This document shows, one piece after another, positions 31,789 to 42,778 of a stretch of DNA of 64,000 nt (within the stretch, counting starts at the first letter, position 1; every line of letters starts with the position of its first letter). The position numbers and the translations under genes were made by a program. The DNA is taken from positions 29,074 to 93,073 of the forward strand of contig JADGJC010000069.1 of NCBI GenBank assembly GCA_027596075.1. Reading direction: 5' to 3'. The DNA is from Rhizophlyctis rosea (lineage: Eukaryota > Chytridiomycota > Chytridiomycetes > Rhizophlyctidales > Rhizophlyctidaceae). The notes below the pieces were generated by a model. The model was not told the DNA's origin. It was given only the letters and a program-made list of their open reading frames with translations, and did no database searches.

Positions 31789-34700
31789 CTATCTCCCCCA
31801 CCTAGAAAGCCTCTCTCTAACCCTCCCACCCCCCTCCACCTCCCCCCCACTAACCCTCCTCTCCCTCTCCCTCTCACCCTCCCTCTCCCTCTCCCTACTA
31901 CTCCCCCGACTCCCCCTCTCCTCCCCCAAAACAACACTCCCACTCCTACTCCTACTCCCCGCCCTGCTGTTCCGCCCTTCCCTCCCCTCCCCACCAGGCC
32001 GATACGTACTGCCCCCCATCCTGGTCCCCGTCCCAAAATAAACATCCCTGACACCCCTCTCCTCCCCCCTTTCACCACTATCCCTCCTACTCCTCTCCCC
32101 GCTATCCCTCCTACTACTACTCCCACCCACCTCCTCCCCCCGTCTCCTCTCCCAACTCCTATCCCGCGCCGCGATCCATACGTCACGTACGCCCCGGGGA
32201 GCGGTGTCCTCTTCCCCAGCAGCGGGACTTTGACCGCGTGGTGTTCGGGGTGTTCGTGGGCCACTACGTTCACGTGACCGCGACCTCCCCGCACCTGGCG
32301 AATCGAATTTCCGGATCCAAACATCTGCACGGGACGGGGGGCGGGAATACTCCGACGGACGGGAAGATGATACTGCGCGTGAGCGGGGACGGTAAGAGTC
32401 TATGTCTGGTGGACCTGTGATGTAGTGTCCTGGTGCTCCTCCACTTCCTGTGGTGCGTGGAGGGCTTTGGGAACGTGAGCGGGACCCTGAACGAGATCGT
32501 CTCGACGAAGCGTCGGAATAGGTTTTAGAGTCTTTCGAATTCGAACGAGATGCACGGTCAGATGACGTCCTTGATCCCGTGTCCGACTCCACTTCCCGAT
32601 GATGATGACTATGGTGATGATGGTGATGATGCCGCTCACCAGACCGACTACGTGACCTCGACTGACGATGAACACTACTTCGCCGATGTTGTCCTCCATG
32701 CGCCAGAGACTCCGACACCCTCCTCCCACCAACTTCATCCCGTCCCCTAGACCCAACACTCTCACTCCTCTCACTAGCCGGCGTACTCCCACTCCGACTA
32801 TAACTGGACGGACTCCGCGACAAACTCCTCGTCCTCGTCCTACTCCTACTCCTCGTCCGACTTCGACTCCTAGACGCCGACCGCCCAGAAGAAGATAAAC
32901 TACCCTCCCTCTCGTCCCTCTCCCGACTCCTCTCCTCTCTCCGCCCCACACCATCTCCCCTCCACTCCCTATCCCGTTCCCTTTCCCTCCCCCTCTCCTC
33001 CTCCCTAGGAGGCGGCGTAACAGGCCCACCCCGTTTAACCGGCACATCCTCCCTCTCCCTCTCCCTACCTCTCCCTCTCTCCCTTTCCCTCTCCCCAGCA
33101 ACATCCTCCCCGCGACTCCCCCTCCTCTCCTCCCACCGCCTCCACTCCCTCTCCCTATCATCATACCTCCCAGCATACGCATCCCTCTCCCGCTCATAAT
33201 ACGGTCCCCCACGAAGCGGCAACGACATGCCCGGTCCAGGTCCACCAATCCCCATCGGACCCCTAGGTGGCGGTGGACGCACGGGCCCTCGTCCGTACGG
33301 TCCTGGGCCAGGTCCATAGGGTGGACCAGGTTGCGGGTACCCAACGGGTGGAGGCGGTGCGCGGTCGCCGTAGTATGGTCCGCGATATGAGGGGTAAGGT
33401 GGTTGCGGTGGGCCGGAAAGTGGGTAATGAGGAGGGTGGGGTGGGTAATTTTGTGGACGGAAGCCCGATGTGGAGGGCGGCATAGGTGCGGGTGGTGGTG
33501 AGGTTCTTCTCGGAGGCGAGCGGGGACGCGTGATAGTTGGAATTGGTGGAGGCGATGTCGGTCTTCGTACTTCTTTTGGACCAAGTACGGGGCTGGCTGA
33601 AGTTATGCTCCTTCCATATGAGTACTCCCTTTCCCGATCCCGCTCCCGCTCACGTTCCCTTTCCTCCTTCTCGCGTTCCATCTCCCGCTCTTTCTCCCTT
33701 TCCTCCCGCTCACGTTCTTTCGCCTTTTCCCTCTCCTTCTCCTTCCTTTCCTTCTCCCGTTCCCTCTCCCTTTCCTCCCGCTCACGTTCTTTCGCCTTTT
33801 CCCTTCCCTTCTCCTTCCTTTCCTTCTCCCGTTCCCTCTCCCTTTCTACCGCCGCATCATTCAACTGACTCTTACCATCCAACCCGCCCACCTTATCCAC
33901 ACCCCCACCCACCACATCCTCCTGCTTCTTCGCCTCCCCATACACCTCCTTCCCGCTCAACACGGACGCACTAGCACCAGCACTAACAGGCGAAACAGGC
34001 TCCACCCTCGCCGACTTCAACCCAAAAATATCCGCCATCCCCGACTTCGAAAACTTCAACCCCGTCGTCGGGAACATCCCCGAAGCCGGTGTTGTCGTCA
34101 CAGTTTTCATCACATAGACCGTATTCGCCACTGTCGCCGCACCCTCCCCCTCCTCCTTCTTCACCTCCCCACCAGGAAATGGAAAACCCCCCTTCTCCCC
34201 CTCAGGCGTCACAACCCCCGGCGTACTAACCACAGAACCCCCCAACCCAATCCCAAACAACGGCGTAACAGGCAACGAAACACTAACCCCACTACCACCC
34301 CCTCCCTCCCCAATCCCCCTCTTCTTCTTCAACTCCTTCAACGAGTACTTCCGCACCGTTGGCGTGGCGGGTACTGTCGATGCTGGAGATGTGGCGGATA
34401 AAGACGGTGTGGTTGAGAGTGGGGATGGGGTAGGTTGGTGTTGTGTCGTCTTTGGTGCCGTCGGTGCCGAGGTTTCCGGTGTTTGAGGGACGATAATTGT
34501 TGGTTTGGCGTCGGGCGTGACAGGAAGGCGAGATGCAGGTTTCGCAAACTCCGTCGTGGCAGGTGCTGTTGGTACGGGCATCTCCACAGATGAAGATGTA
34601 ACCCCCTTCTCTCCTACCGACTCAACCAAAGGACTACCCCCACCCTCCTTAACCGACTCCGGCGAAATAGGCGACATCTCCATCTCCACCTCCATCTTCC

Positions 34701-37019
34701 TCTTCTCCTCCTCAACCTTCTTCCGCTGCTGTTCCCTATACGCCTGAATCAATGCCTTCTTACCAAACACCACCTTCGGACGGGTCACCACCTTCGGAGG
34801 AGGTGCGACTGTCGACTTTGATACCGGCGACGTGGATGTAGATGTGGGTGCCTGTTCGCGTTGCATAGGCACATTACTGCCCTGCTCCTCCTTCCCGTCA
34901 TTCTCCTCATCCTCTTTAATCTTCTTACGCGGTGCATCCCCATCCGCTCCATCACTCTTCCGACCCCGCTTCCCACCAACGCCGCCTTTACCCTTCAATC
35001 GCTTCTGCTCCGCAGCTCGCTCCATACGCTCGAATCTTGCCATCTCTTCCTGCAATTTGCGTTCTTCGCGGGAGAGAGGGCCACGTCGTTCGGTGGTGGG
35101 TGTTGTGACGGTTGGTGTGGTTATGGGAATATCTGTATTTACAGTCGGAGAATCGGGAAGGGTAGGTTTTGATGTTGGGGAGGATGCTGGTACGGATGTT
35201 GGTGCTGCTATGGAGATGGAATCAACGGGTGCATCCACAGACATAGTGTCGTCACACTCGCCATCCGCCGCCTCCTCTCGTTCATCATCATCACCTTTCC
35301 TGTTCTCCGAACCACCCTCACCAGCAGCCTCAGCATCACCCCTTGCCCTCTCCTCCGCCGCCCGAACATGCTCCTCAGCCTCCACTTCCTTCCTCCATCT
35401 CTCATGCTCCCTCACACCCTCCATAGCAAAACACCCCTCCAATTCCTCACAAACGCAAGGATACCCAATCCAATCCCGCCGATCCAACACAATTTCATCA
35501 CCCGCGGTAATAACCCGCACCGCAAAAATCCCCAGCACAACCCGCTCGTTCAGGAACAAGCCGTCAACGCCCTTCCCTCCCTCTCCTTCCTGTCCACCCT
35601 CCCCACCCTCCACGACAATCGTCTTCAGAACCGCGTTACACCTCTCCACCCCTCCCTCCCCACCACACCAACCCCTCACAAACCTCCCATCCCTCTCCCC
35701 ATACTCCCTCGCATCAACAACAACCGCCTCCCCATCCAATCTCATCCGTTTCGAAGGGTGCTGAAACACAAACGGCGGCGCAAGCGAACTCCCCATCCGA
35801 ACCGGCACGTCCATAACTTTCAATTTCCGCGACCAAAACTCCTTCTTCCGCACCAACTCGCCGCGCACTTCACAGATGAACTGGCCGGGCGTGAGAGGAG
35901 TGATGGCGAATAGGCCGTATCGCCGGACATTGGAGATGGGGTTTGGTTGAAGGGGGTCGATAATGGTACATCGGGAGGAGGATTCGAGGACACTAGCAGG
36001 GACGCGGACGAGGTTTTCGTCGTCTGCTTTCGTGTTTGCAACTCTTTCGACTAAGGCTTCGACCTCCTTACACGCAAATCGATTCACCGTGGCATTAGCG
36101 AAAACAGCCGCCGCGCTCTCATATTCTGCTTCAAACGCATCTGACGGCATCGTGACTTCTTCATCTTCAACTATTTTGGCTTTCTTTCTGCGGGTTGGGG
36201 CGGGTTCGGGTGATTGGGCGCGGGAGGCTGTGAATGTGCTGTTTTGACGGGAGCGTGGAGGGCGTTCAAAGGAGGCGTAGCGGTCTTTGTCGTATTGGCG
36301 GCTGCTTTGTGGGGGTTTGCCGGTTTCTTTTTGTCTTCGGCGGGGTGGGCTGGGCATGATAACGGATGAATCTTTATCTCTGTGCTTTTTCACTCCCGAT
36401 TTGCCTTTGAGTTTGTCTGCTGTGATGTCCCTCTCTTTTAGTTTGTCTGCTGATCGAGAATCGTTGGTGGTAGAATGCTGAAGGGAGGTTTTGCGTTTGC
36501 GTGGAGAGGATTGAAGGGGTTTGCGTGAAATGTCCTTTTCGCGAGGTCTGTCTTTATCCTTATCTTTCGTACTAGAAGGAACGCCGCGCCCCTGTATTTG
36601 TCTTGCCCGCTGTTGACAAAATGGTTGTTAGTCACCATGAATTATCTCTCGCCATGCGAACATTGCTGCCACGCCAGACAGAAAGGAACAAGAATAACCA
36701 AAACTAGGCTCCCTCTGCTTGCACATACCTCCTTATCAACCCTCCTCGGCTTACAAACTTCACATAAATACCGTTCCGGTTCCCGCCCGTGCTTAAACCC
36801 CAAACAAGCAACATGCTGCCAAACCAGACACCGTTCACATTGAATGGTATACCCGTCGTCGTCAGTTGAGCCACATATACAGCGAATAACGCCGTCCTCC
36901 TCGTCGTCTGAGGGAGCTTCGGAGTCTGTTGATGTTGATTGGGAGTGGGTGTTTGAGGGGGGTGTTGGTGGGGAGGTTGGGAGGTGGTGGGGGGGTTGGG
37001 GTGTGGCGGGGAGTGTCAT
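31789..37019 (-). CDS. PHD finger-SET domain protein (Set3/MLL5-like) with RE/RS-rich tail
   Basis: Exon 1 37019-36729 and exon 2 36609-31789 join across a 119-nt intron (GTATGT...CAACAG) in phase 0, giving about 1703 residues. A PHD finger lies at about 44-90 (CICGSTDDDGYTIQCERC, WQHVACLG, CEVC), then a basic Lys/Arg linker. The SET domain is at about 305-490 (RYGLFAITPLTPGQFICEVRG; AVRVITAGDEIV; CVCEELEGC). The catalytic N-H-S-C motif is replaced (RFVRGWCGGE) and the usual active-site Tyr is absent, as in Set3/MLL5 proteins, which are thought to act as histone-tail readers or deacetylase-complex scaffolds and not as methyltransferases. The remaining 1200 residues are low complexity: Pro-rich blocks, a long Glu-Arg/Lys segment with a 72-bp tandem duplication, a His run, and many SR dipeptides. 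The intact ORF despite extreme composition argues for function. Confidence 0.85.
33701..33844. repeat. 72-bp tandem duplication inside the SET gene
   Basis: Two near-identical 72-base units (33701-33772 and 33773-33844) encode a 24-residue Glu/Arg/Lys block (minus strand; core EREKAKEREREE). The length is a multiple of three, so the frame is kept. They differ mainly by one T/C swap near the middle. Confidence 0.8.
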
Positions 37020-37738
37020 TGTGGGAATGAGGGAGTGGGGTGTAGGAGTGTTGGGATTAGTGAGAAAGGGTTGAGATTGACCGTATGGGAATTATTGTGT
37101 GTGATTAGGGAGTGGAGTGTGGGAAAAGGTTGTCGTGGGAATGGTGCAGAAGGTGAATGGGTGCGGCAGCTAAGACAGGACCGTTAAATTAGACACCACC
37201 ACTGCTAAAGCCAACTAGGTTTCCGAGTGCAAAGGGGTATCCTCGCTCCACCTCTCTACCGCCTATAACCGGGTATATATAAGTAGGCCCCCTATTCAGA
37301 ACTGCGCAGTTGTAGAAAAGTAAAAATAGGAGCAGGACGACTGAATGGCAGGCCCAACACGTTCCACAGGCATCCATAGTCGGATGGCTTGTGTGGTGGC
37401 TTACTATGGGTGGTGGGCTGATTGGACCAATCAATGCAGAGGCTGATATATTGTACCATGACTAATCGATATGCGGAACTTGTGCGTAAAAAGGGTCCTA
37501 CGCACCCTTCCAGTTTCCGCCTTTTCTTCATCACAAGCTAACCATAGATTAGAAAGGCAATGAAGTATCAATCGGTTCGATATAAAAAACAATTCCTACT
37601 TCACGCACTTGCGGTCATTCAAGCAGTGAACCAAAATGGCCGGTCATGACGCACGGTATCTGATTTTATTCACAGATTGCTGTTACCTCATAGCCTTCAC
37701 ATTTCCCTCTTCCCGGACCCATTGTCCCCAACGTCACA
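37020..37738. other. Promoter region of the PHD-SET gene
   Basis: About 720 bases before the SET gene ATG. A TATATATAAG stretch lies near 37274-37283, some 255 bases upstream. No coding signal. Confidence 0.4.
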
Positions 37739-38401
37739 TCACCTTCTACCATACTGCAACCCCCTAACAGCATGATCAACACCCACAACCCTCTGCTTCG
37801 CCGCATACACAGCCCACTTCCTCACTCCCTCATGCTCCTCCAACTTCTCTACAGTATCATACTGCCTGCCCAACGTCTCATGGTCAATCAGTCTATGTAC
37901 AGCGCTATGACAGGGTCGACATAGCCACGCGCCGCGGTTCAGGTCTGCCTTTGTAATGACGTTTCGTTTGAGAAGGAGAGGTTGCACGCTTCGTGGGACG
38001 AGATGGTGGAATGTCAGTGGCATGGGACGGTCGCAGAGTTCGCAGTCGGGAGGTTTGGGGTTGGTGGCTCGGTTATGTAGGATGGGTGTTGAAGTTGTTG
38101 GATCAGGTGGTGGGCGGGTAAGTTCTTCCACGGCATCTGTTAAAGAGTCCCATATTGAGTCGCATGTGAGTTGTGCGTCGTCGTGTTGCACTCCGCATAG
38201 ATCCTCAATGTGTCCCTTTATTTGGTGGGTGAGATGAAGGAGTGATGATAGAGATGAAGGGAGGTTTGAAATAACTTCGGATATGACAAATTGAATGGAT
38301 TCAAGGTCCATATCGGCATCGGCGGACAAGAGTGCATCGCGGATGACGGATTCTATGGTAGTGCGCGGGAGGGTGGCGGGTGGGGGAGTTTGCGCCGCCA
38401 T
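37739..38401 (-). CDS. HNH-type zinc/nuclease-fold protein
   Basis: ATG at 38401 gives 220 residues (MAAQTPPPATL...); the frame stays open upstream but that part lies in a repeated promoter element and is unlikely to be coding. The C-terminal half has an HNH-like arrangement: CELCDRPMPLTFHHLVPRSV, then LCRPCHSAVHRLIDHE, so two CxxC pairs plus the His-His/His-Ala-Val-His residues of a beta-beta-alpha metal site. The end (YDTVEKLEEHEGVRKWAVYA) belongs to the same conserved block. The N-terminal half is helical and unremarkable. HNH folds mostly cut DNA; in eukaryotes such single-domain proteins are poorly known, so nuclease action is inference. Confidence 0.72.
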   Translation of the reverse strand: MAAQTPPPATLPRTTIESVIRDALLSADADMDLESIQFVISEVISNLPSSLSSLLHLTHQIKGHIEDLCGVQHDDAQLTCDSIWDSLTDAVEELTRPPPDPTTSTPILHNRATNPKPPDCELCDRPMPLTFHHLVPRSVQPLLLKRNVITKADLNRGAWLCRPCHSAVHRLIDHETLGRQYDTVEKLEEHEGVRKWAVYAAKQRVVGVDHAVRGLQYGRR

Positions 38402-38924
38402 TGTATTGCATACACTCTGTTGATGTTCAGGCGTGATCAGAGGTACTGGAGGGAACCACAACAATGGTCCGTGTATTTTAGTTTTCGTGGAGTGGGTGAA
38501 GATGAGAAGATGCCTGGAAGAAGGGAAGAGAGGAGCGTCGAAGAAGGGAAGTTTCCTGTTCAAATTGGGTGGACAAGTCACGCAGTGGGGACACTGCCAC
38601 CCATGCGAAACTCGCCCTGCACAACTTCCTGGCTGCCCGACCTGCGCATTCAGCAAGCGACAACAACTTGCAATCTTGAAAGCCATCCACTTGCCGGCGG
38701 AGACTTTGGCGTCCCTCATATCAAACGAGGAGAGATGGTGTTCAGAAAGTCTAGGCATCTATCGTAAATACACCGCGTCGTTGCCTGGGGTTGAGGCCAC
38801 CAGGAGTTGACAGGGCTGAATTGCTCAATGCATACGACTGACGCAACTGGCGAGTTATGGACTCTCCATATCTGAAGCCAACTGATAGAAGTTACATATT
38901 TCGGAAGTCACGAAACTCCCAAAC
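38402..38924. other. Divergent promoter between the HNH and zinc-motif genes
   Basis: Contains the first copy of the nested inverted-repeat element (38567-38602) and a following CTTGCAAT word. Reads as two promoters back to back. Confidence 0.5.
38567..38602. promoter_or_regulatory. Nested inverted-repeat element, copy 1
   Basis: Outer arms GGGTGG (38567-38572) and CCACCC (38597-38602) pair perfectly. Inside, CAGTG and CACTG flank GGGA as a second perfect hairpin. The left half holds ACAAGTCAC. It lies between divergent genes, and the layout recurs at 40691 and 40902. Confidence 0.65.
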
Positions 38925-40259
38925 ATGTCAGGCAGAGGAAGGAGCAAGCGCCCCATCACAACAGACATTCAAAAAGCCACCCTCTCAACCAAATATCCCA
39001 ACATCCACGCCAAACTTCCTCCCTCCCACCCAGACTGGTACTGCACCCACTGCAACCAATCCATTTTCCAGTACGAAAATCACTACCCAAACTATACATT
39101 CCCAAACCTCTCCGCCCCGCCCTTCCAACCCCTGAGCAGACCGCGACACTTCATCGCAACACCCGGCTCCATTCGCAAATCTCATCTCGACTCCTGTGAA
39201 GTGCGGAGCGAGGATGAGCCTTGGTTTGAGAACCCTTCTGCGACAGAAGAGGCGTTTTGGTCCTACATCCACAAAGTCGACACAAAGACATCCAAAAGCC
39301 ACCCAACACCTTACAAACCCTACCAAACCCTCTTCCAAAAATGCCACCAATTCGGCATACTCCCCCTCCGCATCCTCTCAACCCCATTCAAACCCTCCCA
39401 GCAATATGTAAACCACAACGCCTCCCCACCTTCAATCGACATCACCCCACCACCCACTTCCACCAACACCATTTCCCACTCCCCCACAAAAGTGCACTCC
39501 ATCCCTCTCACCTCCTTAGATCCCGTCCTCACAGACCTCAAAGACGGCTGGTTCATCCCGGAAGAATGGATAGACTTTAATATCATAGATGGTGCCGGAA
39601 CGACCTACGACCTTCGTTTGCAGCATAGTTGGGGGAACCGGGATTATATGATCAGCGGGCGGTACTTTACCGTTCGGGATCGAAGCACTGCCGAACTTAT
39701 TGCTGTTGGTGAGACTGTTGACGACGGCCGGGTCCGGGTATCAGTCTTGTCAGCGGCGGTATTGGAGGGGTGGGTGTTGAGAGAAGGGGATGTTGATGCT
39801 GCCTGGTGGGAAGGTCAGGGAATCCAAGTCCTAGACGCAATCCTGGCCATCAGATGGGCAAAGAACGCAAAAGGGACAGCTTTCAACGACGATCCACTCC
39901 AGCAAGGTGAAGACATTATCCTGCAAAGTCTTTTACCCCTCCAACGTGCATTATTATCCCTTACGGATGTTGACAAACTGCGGAAACATATGCGGGGGTA
40001 TACGTTTGGACATAACCACCAGGTTGAGGTTATGATTGCGGTGCTGATGATGGTGGGTGGTATTAGGGGGTGGCGGTATGCGAGTCTGAAGACACGGGTG
40101 GAGTTTAGGGCTAGGGAGTTGAGGATGGCGTTTGGTGGGGCGTCCCGTGTGAAGGTGATAGGGGGGAGTCGGTTGAGTAATTTGCCATTGGAGGTTTGGG
40201 AGATTGTTGCGGGGTTTGATCCTGCAGGGTTTGGGGTGGATGATTCTCGGTATGGTTAG
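38925..40259 (+). CDS. Unknown protein with N-terminal CxxC zinc-like motif and C-terminal F-box-like end
   Basis: Single-exon 444-residue ORF with ATG in a good context (AAACATG). Residues about 38-95 hold CTHC, then several His and a final HLDSC, a possible zinc-binding module. The middle is poor in motifs (LTSLDPVLTDLKDGWF; EEWIDFNIIDG). The last 35 residues (RLSNLPLEVWEIVAGFDP) resemble the L-P-x-E-x-x-x-x-I core of an F-box, but at the wrong end of the protein and very short. I do not recognise the family. The ORF is complete and shares a bidirectional promoter with the HNH gene. Confidence 0.7.
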   Translation: MSGRGRSKRPITTDIQKATLSTKYPNIHAKLPPSHPDWYCTHCNQSIFQYENHYPNYTFPNLSAPPFQPLSRPRHFIATPGSIRKSHLDSCEVRSEDEPWFENPSATEEAFWSYIHKVDTKTSKSHPTPYKPYQTLFQKCHQFGILPLRILSTPFKPSQQYVNHNASPPSIDITPPPTSTNTISHSPTKVHSIPLTSLDPVLTDLKDGWFIPEEWIDFNIIDGAGTTYDLRLQHSWGNRDYMISGRYFTVRDRSTAELIAVGETVDDGRVRVSVLSAAVLEGWVLREGDVDAAWWEGQGIQVLDAILAIRWAKNAKGTAFNDDPLQQGEDIILQSLLPLQRALLSLTDVDKLRKHMRGYTFGHNHQVEVMIAVLMMVGGIRGWRYASLKTRVEFRARELRMAFGGASRVKVIGGSRLSNLPLEVWEIVAGFDPAGFGVDDSRYG

Positions 40260-40690
40260 CGAGGGAGGAGGATTTTGTGTTGTAAATTTGGCTTGGCCAG
40301 ACTTTGGTTCGGTTGGATCGCGACATAGTTGAGTCTTTACGTTTGCCTTTGATCGGAGGGTGGGTAGACTTACGATACAACAGAATGATACTGAGTTGGT
40401 GATTTTTTGTGCGGTTTGGGGAGGTTGCGGCGTTGTTGGATGTGGAGTTACAATTTCACCTTCCGTGGATTGCCACGATTGTTGGAGCGGAGGTACGGGA
40501 TTTGGGCAGTTGCCGACTTGATAAAATTGCGTTCCTACCACAGCTCAATGGGCTTGGAAAGTGTGAGATAGGAGTGGGTTGTGGTTATATGTCGGCAGGG
40601 GTTCCTCCTGTCCTGCGAGATGGACACCTCTCAGACGCTTTCGCAGTGAAGCGAAGACTGGATGGTATGTGAAAGCAGTTGTTTGGACCC

Positions 40691-40726
40691 TGGTGGATAA
40701 GTCACCCCGTGGGGACACCGCCACCA
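40691..40726. promoter_or_regulatory. Inverted-repeat element, copy 2
   Basis: Outer arms TGGTGG (40691-40696) and CCACCA (40721-40726), with GATAAGTCACC and GTGGGGACACCG between. The 36-base length equals copy 1, and the outer stem differs from copy 1 by a compensating pair (G-C in copy 1, T-A here). Confidence 0.65.
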
Positions 40727-40901
40727 ATACATGTCCATCGTCCAGCCACACCAACCCGACACAGCTTGCAATTTGCGGTTGCAGCTCGCCCATGCATGGT
40801 TTGAAGGAAGGGATAGGCTTCCTTCAAATGAGGGATTGGGAGTGAAGGACTTGAAGTTCTTGATACCGGTCTTTGCAATCAAAGTGCCCACATCTACCGT
40901 C

Positions 40902-40937
40902 TGGTGGATGAGTCACGCAAATGGAACACCGCCACCA
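40902..40937. promoter_or_regulatory. Inverted-repeat element, copy 3
   Basis: Outer arms TGGTGG (40902-40907) and CCACCA (40932-40937), with ATGAGTCACGC on the left and GGAACACCG on the right. ATGAGTCAC contains an AP-1/Gcn4-type TGAGTCA core. 133 bases upstream of the ATG at 41070. Confidence 0.6.
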
Positions 40938-41069
40938 CGGTCCCACGGTCGTGCCACCCATGAAACCCTGCCACGTCCGACACCTTCACGCTCCTTCCTC
41001 CTCTCACCACCTTCTTCCCCCTTTTTACAACCTCATCCCACCTCAACCTAGCTCCGTAACGCCCCCATC

Positions 41070-42164
41070 ATGACCTCCCTCCTATTCAACGACATAACAT
41101 ACCCAAGTGACTTATATACCAGAGATGGCACCCTTACACACACAATACATAACCTTCTCCTCTTTGCGCCGAGGATATACTTAACACACATACCGCAACA
41201 GCCAAGCCACAATCAAAGTGCGAACAGATGGACCGTATCACCCCACGTTATCAGAGCAGTAGCAGACGTAACGACATCAGTTGTTGACGCTTATGTCGTG
41301 CAGACGCAACTTGTGGAATTCCAAAAAGAAGAGGAGAAGAGAGATACCACCCGGGCAAATAACTCACAACCCCGCAAGCAAACCAATAGCAGGAACCCTA
41401 CCTCCACATCCGATACTGATACCCCCAGTGACACAAAATCTGACGAAGAGGCTGCCGAAAGTAGAGACTCGCCCCAACAAAGCCCATCCCTGACCTCTAC
41501 AACCCGCCTCGCAACTACAACAACATTCACACTCCTCACACTCCTCCTAACACACCAAACCTCAAAACACTACGGCACATCAGAATTTACGTCTCAGTTC
41601 CGCTCCCTGTGCTCAGACGCCTCTTCTGTTTTACATTCCACAACGTCCTGGATCCATGCAAGAGAAGAACTCTCCCTCCCCGTCCCCCCATTCGTCAGAC
41701 GAGACCTCACAAACCTCACAAAATTACTAGATTGCTTGGAAAGATTGGATTTAGGGCCAGGACGAGACCGCTCAACCCTTTCCGCCCTAACACTCGGCAC
41801 CCTCAGCGCTGGTGCCGTTGCGGCTGGTGTCGGTTTCGGTGGTATAGGGTTTACGTTAGCGAAGTTTGGAGTGGTCGGAATGGCTGCAGCATGTGTGTAT
41901 GGGGTTGCAGTTATGGGACGGTATGCGGGAGGTGTTTATAGGGAGAGTTTTGGAGATGTTGCGGGACGGGCCGAAAGGTTGGTTGGGGAGATTGAGGGTG
42001 GGGCGGAGGGGCGGAGGAGGGGTTTGAGGATGTTTGAGAGGGGTGAGGTTGTGGAGGGTGAGGAGGAGGTGAGGGGCGTGGAAGGGGTGAAGGTTCTGAG
42101 AGAGGGGTCTGAAGTAAGAGTCAAACAATCAGGAGCAAAAGGTAGCATGCCCATGATGGCATAA
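41070..42164 (+). CDS. Unknown membrane protein, peroxin-like or organellar style
   Basis: Single-exon 364-residue ORF. The N-terminal 80 residues are ordinary; residues about 85-145 are hydrophilic and Ser/Thr/Asp-rich. A hydrophobic stretch near 150-165 (FTLLTLLLTHQT) and a long Gly/Ala-rich hydrophobic region near 240-290 (LGTLSAGAVAAGVGFGGIG; KFGVVGMAAACVYGVAVMG) suggest 2-3 membrane passes. The C-terminus is charged (GEIEGGAEGRRRG; EVVEGEEEVRG). The layout recalls organelle membrane proteins such as Pex11-type peroxins, but I cannot see a family signature, so this is no more than a suggestion. The gene is complete; two copies of the inverted-repeat element precede it. Confidence 0.6.
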   Translation: MTSLLFNDITYPSDLYTRDGTLTHTIHNLLLFAPRIYLTHIPQQPSHNQSANRWTVSPHVIRAVADVTTSVVDAYVVQTQLVEFQKEEEKRDTTRANNSQPRKQTNSRNPTSTSDTDTPSDTKSDEEAAESRDSPQQSPSLTSTTRLATTTTFTLLTLLLTHQTSKHYGTSEFTSQFRSLCSDASSVLHSTTSWIHAREELSLPVPPFVRRDLTNLTKLLDCLERLDLGPGRDRSTLSALTLGTLSAGAVAAGVGFGGIGFTLAKFGVVGMAAACVYGVAVMGRYAGGVYRESFGDVAGRAERLVGEIEGGAEGRRRGLRMFERGEVVEGEEEVRGVEGVKVLREGSEVRVKQSGAKGSMPMMA

Positions 42165-42778
42165 GAGAACGTTCGTTTGTTGCCATATTGCTTTTTTTCC
42201 CACAAAGTTTGGGGTTAAACAAGGATGAGCTGCTTTACATCCCCTATATTTCAACTTTCAAAGAAGCTATTGGCGCCGCGTCTGGACTGTTATTGCGGAA
42301 GCTTGGCAAGGCCACTTTGCTGTACGTGGGACAGAGGGAATGTCATAGAGAAACCGGAAGAGGATTGTTTGTGTGGGTGGTATCTTCACACGCGGGCCGC
42401 GAGGGAGGGGTATCCTTGAAAAGTTTGCAAGTCCAGAAAGTCCAGAAACCGGGATATGGAACCAAATGGGATGTGCGATATGTACAACTTGTACAAGATG
42501 TGGGAAATCTATGGGTTGCTTTTTGGGTGTGTGCATGACAAAGAGTCCGCAAGATAGATGCCGAATGTCCGACGGTGAAGTCGTCAAATTAGAATGGCAG
42601 ACCTGAGGGAAAGTGCCTATCCAAATTCAGTACTTTGGTGCTCTTATACCTAGGCCTTGGAGACTCTGTTATCGAGAAAAACTTTTATATACAGATTTTC
42701 CAAATATAAATATGCGGAATTAGGAAACAATGACATGCCCGCGATTTTTTTTGCTACATCACACCCTTATTCCGCGTT
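42165..42778. other. Convergent intergenic region
   Basis: Between the stops of the membrane-protein gene and the repeat-protein gene; overlapping short ORFs only. Confidence 0.5.

Larger units (their letters stand above)
40260..41069. other. Promoter region with two copies of the inverted-repeat element
   Basis: 810 bases upstream of the gene at 41070. Carries element copies at 40691-40726 and 40902-40937. No ORF with a motif. Confidence 0.5.

Noticed and set aside
31696..33584. Long Pro- or Gly/Arg-rich ORFs on both strands (for example 31696-32277 and 32400-33584)
   Set aside because: They are shadow frames of the Glu/Arg/Ser-rich tail of the PHD-SET gene; the SET frame is open over 1500 codons and joins the PHD exon in phase.
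38402..38758. N-terminal extension of the HNH protein with several CxxC pairs
   Set aside because: The extension lies in the repeated promoter element, and similar text appears by translation of the element at 40631-40891; the ATG at 38401 is the better start.
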